Origin: Piezodorus guildinii
Taxonomy: Eukaryota; Arthropoda; Insecta; Hemiptera; Pentatomidae
Direction: 5' to 3'
DNA length: 64,000 nt
Assembly: GCA_023052935.1 (NCBI GenBank)
Contig: CM041297.1
Span: 6,934,280-6,998,279 of the forward strand
The position numbers and the translations under genes are program-made. Shown here piece by piece: positions 61,384 through 64,000 of this stretch. Position 1 is the first letter of the stretch; the number at the start of each line of letters is the position of its first letter. Under the pieces are notes generated by a model. It worked only from the letters and a program-made list of their open reading frames with translations, made no database searches and was not told the origin of the DNA.

Positions 61384-62553
61384 GTAATAATAATAATAAT
61401 AATAGGCTTAGCGAACCTGAAGGTTCGATGCCGATACCACCAAATTCCTCCTACACAGACTCGTCCAATGCTCACCATTCCAGCCCAAGCTCACGAGATC
61501 AACCTTAACGCAATCCTCCCATCTCCGCTTCGGCCTGCCTTTCGGACGCCTACCAGTCGGATCAGCAAATACCAACTTTCTCGGAATCCGCTCGTCATCG
61601 AGCCCAACAACTTTACTCGTCCATTTGAGTCTCCGCGATGCAATCAGCTCAATTATATTCACAGGATGCAAGTTCCGCAATTCCGCGTTATGCAACCTTC
61701 TAAACTCCCCAGTGGCCTCATCTCTCTTTGGACCAAATATTTTACGCAATACCTTATTTTCGAAAACCTTAAGCCGTAGTTCATCCTTCAAAGTAAGCGG
61801 CCACGTTTCACATCCGTAAAGAACCGTTGGAAGAATAATAGTTTTATAAATTCTAATCTTTAAGTTTTTAGATAGAAGCCGCGAACTAAGTAACTTAGCA
61901 ACTGAATAATAACACGCATTTCCCACCTTTAACCGGGACTTTATTTCTTCCTGGATTTCATTTTTTCTAGTTATAATTGAACCTAAATACTTGAATTTCT
62001 CTACGTGTTCAAAAGTATGCCCTGATACATCAATATCACCAAGATCGACACCGTTTCTGCTACTAATCATATACTTCGTCTTATCGGTATTTAATTCGAG
62101 TCCTATTTCTTTACCGGTTTTTATTAACACACTTGTATTTAGTTGTATGGTTTCCGTGTCTTCACCTAGCAGTACCAGATCATCGGCATACCCCAAAACC
62201 GGAATCTTGTCACCCATATTTAAGCCTTTCTCGGTACACATCACCTTTTCTATGACATATTCTAAGGCTATATTAAACAAAACAGGTGAAAGGGAGTCAC
62301 CCTGTTTCAAACCCGATCGCACCTCAAATCTCTCGGAGTAATTATGACCGATTCTAACTTTATGGAATGTTTCCGACAAACACATCTCTACTAGGTTTAC
62401 TAACTTTCTAGGTATTCCCTGTTCAATCATGATGTTATATAGCTTCTGACGGTCTATTGAATCATAAGCCTTTTTAAAATCGATATAAAGTTGATGGACT
62501 ACCCCGTTGTATTCCAATTTTTTCTCTAATATTTGACGTAAGGAAAATATTTG
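61384..62553 (-). mobile_element. RTE-type LINE (family B), open 5'-truncated copy
   Basis: A 1,170-bp copy between perfect 12-bp TSDs ttttacccatat (61372-61383 and 62554-62565). It has one uninterrupted frame across RT and C terminus, a ~20-bp 3' UTR and a TAA/ATT tail at 61384-61404. The perfect TSD and open frame indicate a young insertion, dead on arrival because it lacks the endonuclease and RT fingers. Confidence 0.93.
61408..62517 (-). CDS. RTE reverse transcriptase, C-terminal 369 codons
   Basis: Palm: YIDFKKAYDSIDRQKLYNIM (residues 11-30), RSGLKQGDSLSPVLFNIALE (~68-87), catalytic GYADDLVLLG (~109-118) and a GLELNTDKTKYM box. Thumb: FEHVEKFKYLGSIITRKNEI. C-terminal region: YGCETWPLTLKDELRLKVFE, RKIFGPKRDEATGEFRRLHN, IASRRLKW and GRRPKGRPKRRWEDC. 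The frame is open upstream of the Met to the truncation point, so the Met is not a real start. The missing N-terminal part includes the endonuclease. It was probably never translated from its own promoter. Confidence 0.88.
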   Translation of the reverse strand: MEYNGVVHQLYIDFKKAYDSIDRQKLYNIMIEQGIPRKLVNLVEMCLSETFHKVRIGHNYSERFEVRSGLKQGDSLSPVLFNIALEYVIEKVMCTEKGLNMGDKIPVLGYADDLVLLGEDTETIQLNTSVLIKTGKEIGLELNTDKTKYMISSRNGVDLGDIDVSGHTFEHVEKFKYLGSIITRKNEIQEEIKSRLKVGNACYYSVAKLLSSRLLSKNLKIRIYKTIILPTVLYGCETWPLTLKDELRLKVFENKVLRKIFGPKRDEATGEFRRLHNAELRNLHPVNIIELIASRRLKWTSKVVGLDDERIPRKLVFADPTGRRPKGRPKRRWEDCVKVDLVSLGWNGEHWTSLCRRNLVVSASNLQVR

Positions 62554-62639
62554 TTTTACCCATATTTAATTCCACCAAAATTTTGTTAGTATTGAATCTA
62601 GAGAAAAATCGAAAAGAAGACAACGCGATGCCTGTATAA

Positions 62640-62762
62640 ATACTTTTCGTTTATTATTTTCAATAATGAACATTTGTAATCGACCAAAAAAAAAAAAAAA
62701 AAAAAAATGAGCCCTGCTCAAAATTTGAGGGTTTACGTTTCGAGATACGTAGAATCTGAATA
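62640..62762. repeat. Family G copy, left piece (split by LINE)
   Basis: ttattttcaataatgaacat, an A run, then gccctgctcaaaatttgagg and gtttacgtttcgagatac. The Jockey copy inserted at gaatctgaata; family G resumes after 63465. Confidence 0.7.
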
Positions 62763-63186
62763 TACTAGACTTAAACGACAAGAACTTAATCGACGATTTG
62801 GACAATTATACAGACTACTGAACAGAAATTCTAAATTATATATCGAGAACAAACTGCTAATATACAAGAAAGTACTGAAACCTATCTGGACCTACGGACT
62901 TGAACTGTGGGGGACAGCTAAATTTTCTAACATCAAACGCATTCAATCCTTCCAATCAAAAGTCCTCCGAACAATAGTTAATTCTCCTTATTATGTATCC
63001 AACCATACCTTACACCGCGACCTAAATATTCCATTTATTTTAGACCTTATACCATTAAAATTCTCTAAATTCCATCATAACCTTATCCATCACCCTAATC
63101 CCCTAGCTCGATCCTTATCCAGCTCCACACATCCTTACCATCCTCCTAGAAGGTTGAAACGGCAGTGGCCTCGAGACCTCTTGTAA
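62763..63186 (+). pseudogene. Jockey ORF2 C terminus, ~140 codons, open
   Basis: YTRLKRQELNRRFGQLYRLL, KPIWTYGLELWGTAKFSNIK, VNSPYYVSNHTLHRDLNIPF and YHPPRRLKRQWPRDLL, then a stop. It aligns motif by motif with family D but is clearly a separate subfamily (e.g. SPYYVSNHTLHRDL against APYFVTNKLIHKDL). No stops within it, but the RT core is absent. Confidence 0.85.
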
Positions 63187-63465
63187 AATGTATATTGGAG
63201 TTCTAGCATTGGCTAGATTCTCCACTCACGTGCTGTATGCTTGTGAATTGTATATAGGTATGAGTGACTTTTGTATATATTTTTATTGATTTTGTTTTGT
63301 ATTTATTTATATTGTATTATTATTATATAAATTTATTGTTTTGTACATATCGTGTGAATGCAGTATGAATGTTGTACTTTATCCCTATTAAAAATGTCCT
63401 AAATTGGACAGATTGTAATATTGTTCAATAAAGAATTGTTTCTAAAAAAAAAAAAAAAAAAAAAA
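62763..63465 (+). mobile_element. Jockey-type LINE, second subfamily, with TSD
   Basis: 5'-truncated copy with coding to 63186, a 258-bp 3' UTR, the signal caataaag (63427) and a poly-A tail (63445-63465). Flanked by an 11-bp TSD with one mismatch: gaatctgaata (62752-62762) and gattctgaata (63466-63476). Its 3' UTR matches the fragments at 52036-52240 and 53225-53440. Confidence 0.9.
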
Positions 63466-63670
63466 GATTCTGAATAACGAATAAAAAAAATCCGCTTGTC
63501 CTAATTAATAAATAATTAAATAAAATTTGATAGAGAATTAAATTGTTGACAATGTGAAAAAATAATCATTGAAATTGGTTAGCAACTAGCTGAGATATTG
63601 CGTTTTGAAATCAGCGGTAGTGACATATTATCCTTTAAATTATTGCTTTTCATATTACTTAATTTTTATT
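63466..63670. repeat. Family G copy, right piece
   Basis: Continues from 62762: taacgaataaaaaaaatccg, cttgtcctaattaat, then gcgttttgaaatcagcggta and attgcttttcatattact. It matches 18720-18800 in reverse. Confidence 0.6.
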
Positions 63671-64000
63671 TATTTTTTTTCTTAGCCCCTTAAAACCTTC
63701 GTTTTTGAATTTTCTCCTTTTTCTGCATTTATGCATTTTAAGGATGTTCAGAAATCTCAATAATACCTGTAATATATAATTATCTACTATGAATCTATAA
63801 TGAGGTGATGGGGCTCACCTTTTGGTTTAAGTAGAACCTTAACCTAATCCTAAAAGCTAAATCTCAATATTCTGCCATCGTTGAGGTAATCCAGAAGGTG
63901 TTAGCTTACTATATATCGGATTGTTAATAAGTTCCACCGTTTCATAGAACTCTTTCATTCCTCGTAGTAATGAATTCAGAAAGTTTGTCAATTATTGATT
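63671..64000. other. No recognisable feature
   Basis: Mixed AT-rich sequence to the window end without a supportable ORF or a repeat partner. Confidence 0.3.

Overview
This 64-kb window is AT-rich eukaryotic DNA. The mix of elements (I-, Jockey-, RTE- and R1-type LINEs, a cecropia-group mariner, hAT elements, tRNA-derived SINEs and a Helentron-like high-copy repeat) suggests an arthropod, probably an insect, but species-level assignment is not possible from the sequence alone. I found no intact single-copy host gene, no rRNA, no genuine tRNA gene and no CRISPR array. The window is essentially a nested graveyard of mobile elements, and many insertions can be delimited exactly from target-site duplications (TSDs).

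Layout. (1) 1-8.1 kb: head-to-tail partial copies of an abundant ~0.9-kb repeat, called family A here. One copy is split by an almost intact 5.6-kb I-type LINE on the minus strand (2036-7625) with a 13-bp TSD. (2) 8.1-17 kb: LINE scraps, two mariners (one deleted, one full length) and an RTE-type LINE inserted in a SINE. (3) 17-31 kb: MITE-like repeats (family P), Jockey (family D) and RTE (family B) fragments, SINE copies with TSDs, a palindromic repeat and possible LTR sequence. (4) 31-40 kb: full-length family A copies, many decayed Jockey fragments and a poly-A retroposed piece. (5) 40.2-42.9 kb: a 2.66-kb non-autonomous hAT element with ~675-bp terminal inverted repeats and an 8-bp TSD inside family A. 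(6) 43-49.9 kb: more Jockey fragments, then a decayed unrecognised coding sequence split by a family A copy that itself carries an RTE. (7) 49.9-54.8 kb: a 338-bp hAT MITE inside an RNase-H-type LINE tail, a three-fold 192-bp tandem repeat, a large inverted repeat, (TA)n tracts and a 42-bp hairpin minisatellite. (8) 55-64 kb: family A with a nested SINE, further RTE copies (one open for 369 codons), an R1-type scrap, a partial duplicate of the 48-kb A+RTE block, and a second Jockey subfamily with a clear 3' UTR, poly-A tail and TSD.

Relative ages follow from nesting. Family A is the main landing site: the I LINE, a mariner, the hAT element, SINEs, RTE and Jockey copies all sit inside it. RTE (B) has inserted into SINE C, and SINE C into LINE J. 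The only long open frames belong to the I LINE (ORF1, endonuclease and RT/RNase H, with one apparent frameshift in a homopolymer) and to one 5'-truncated RTE copy. Short-lettered family names (A-S) are labels for this window only, not published names.
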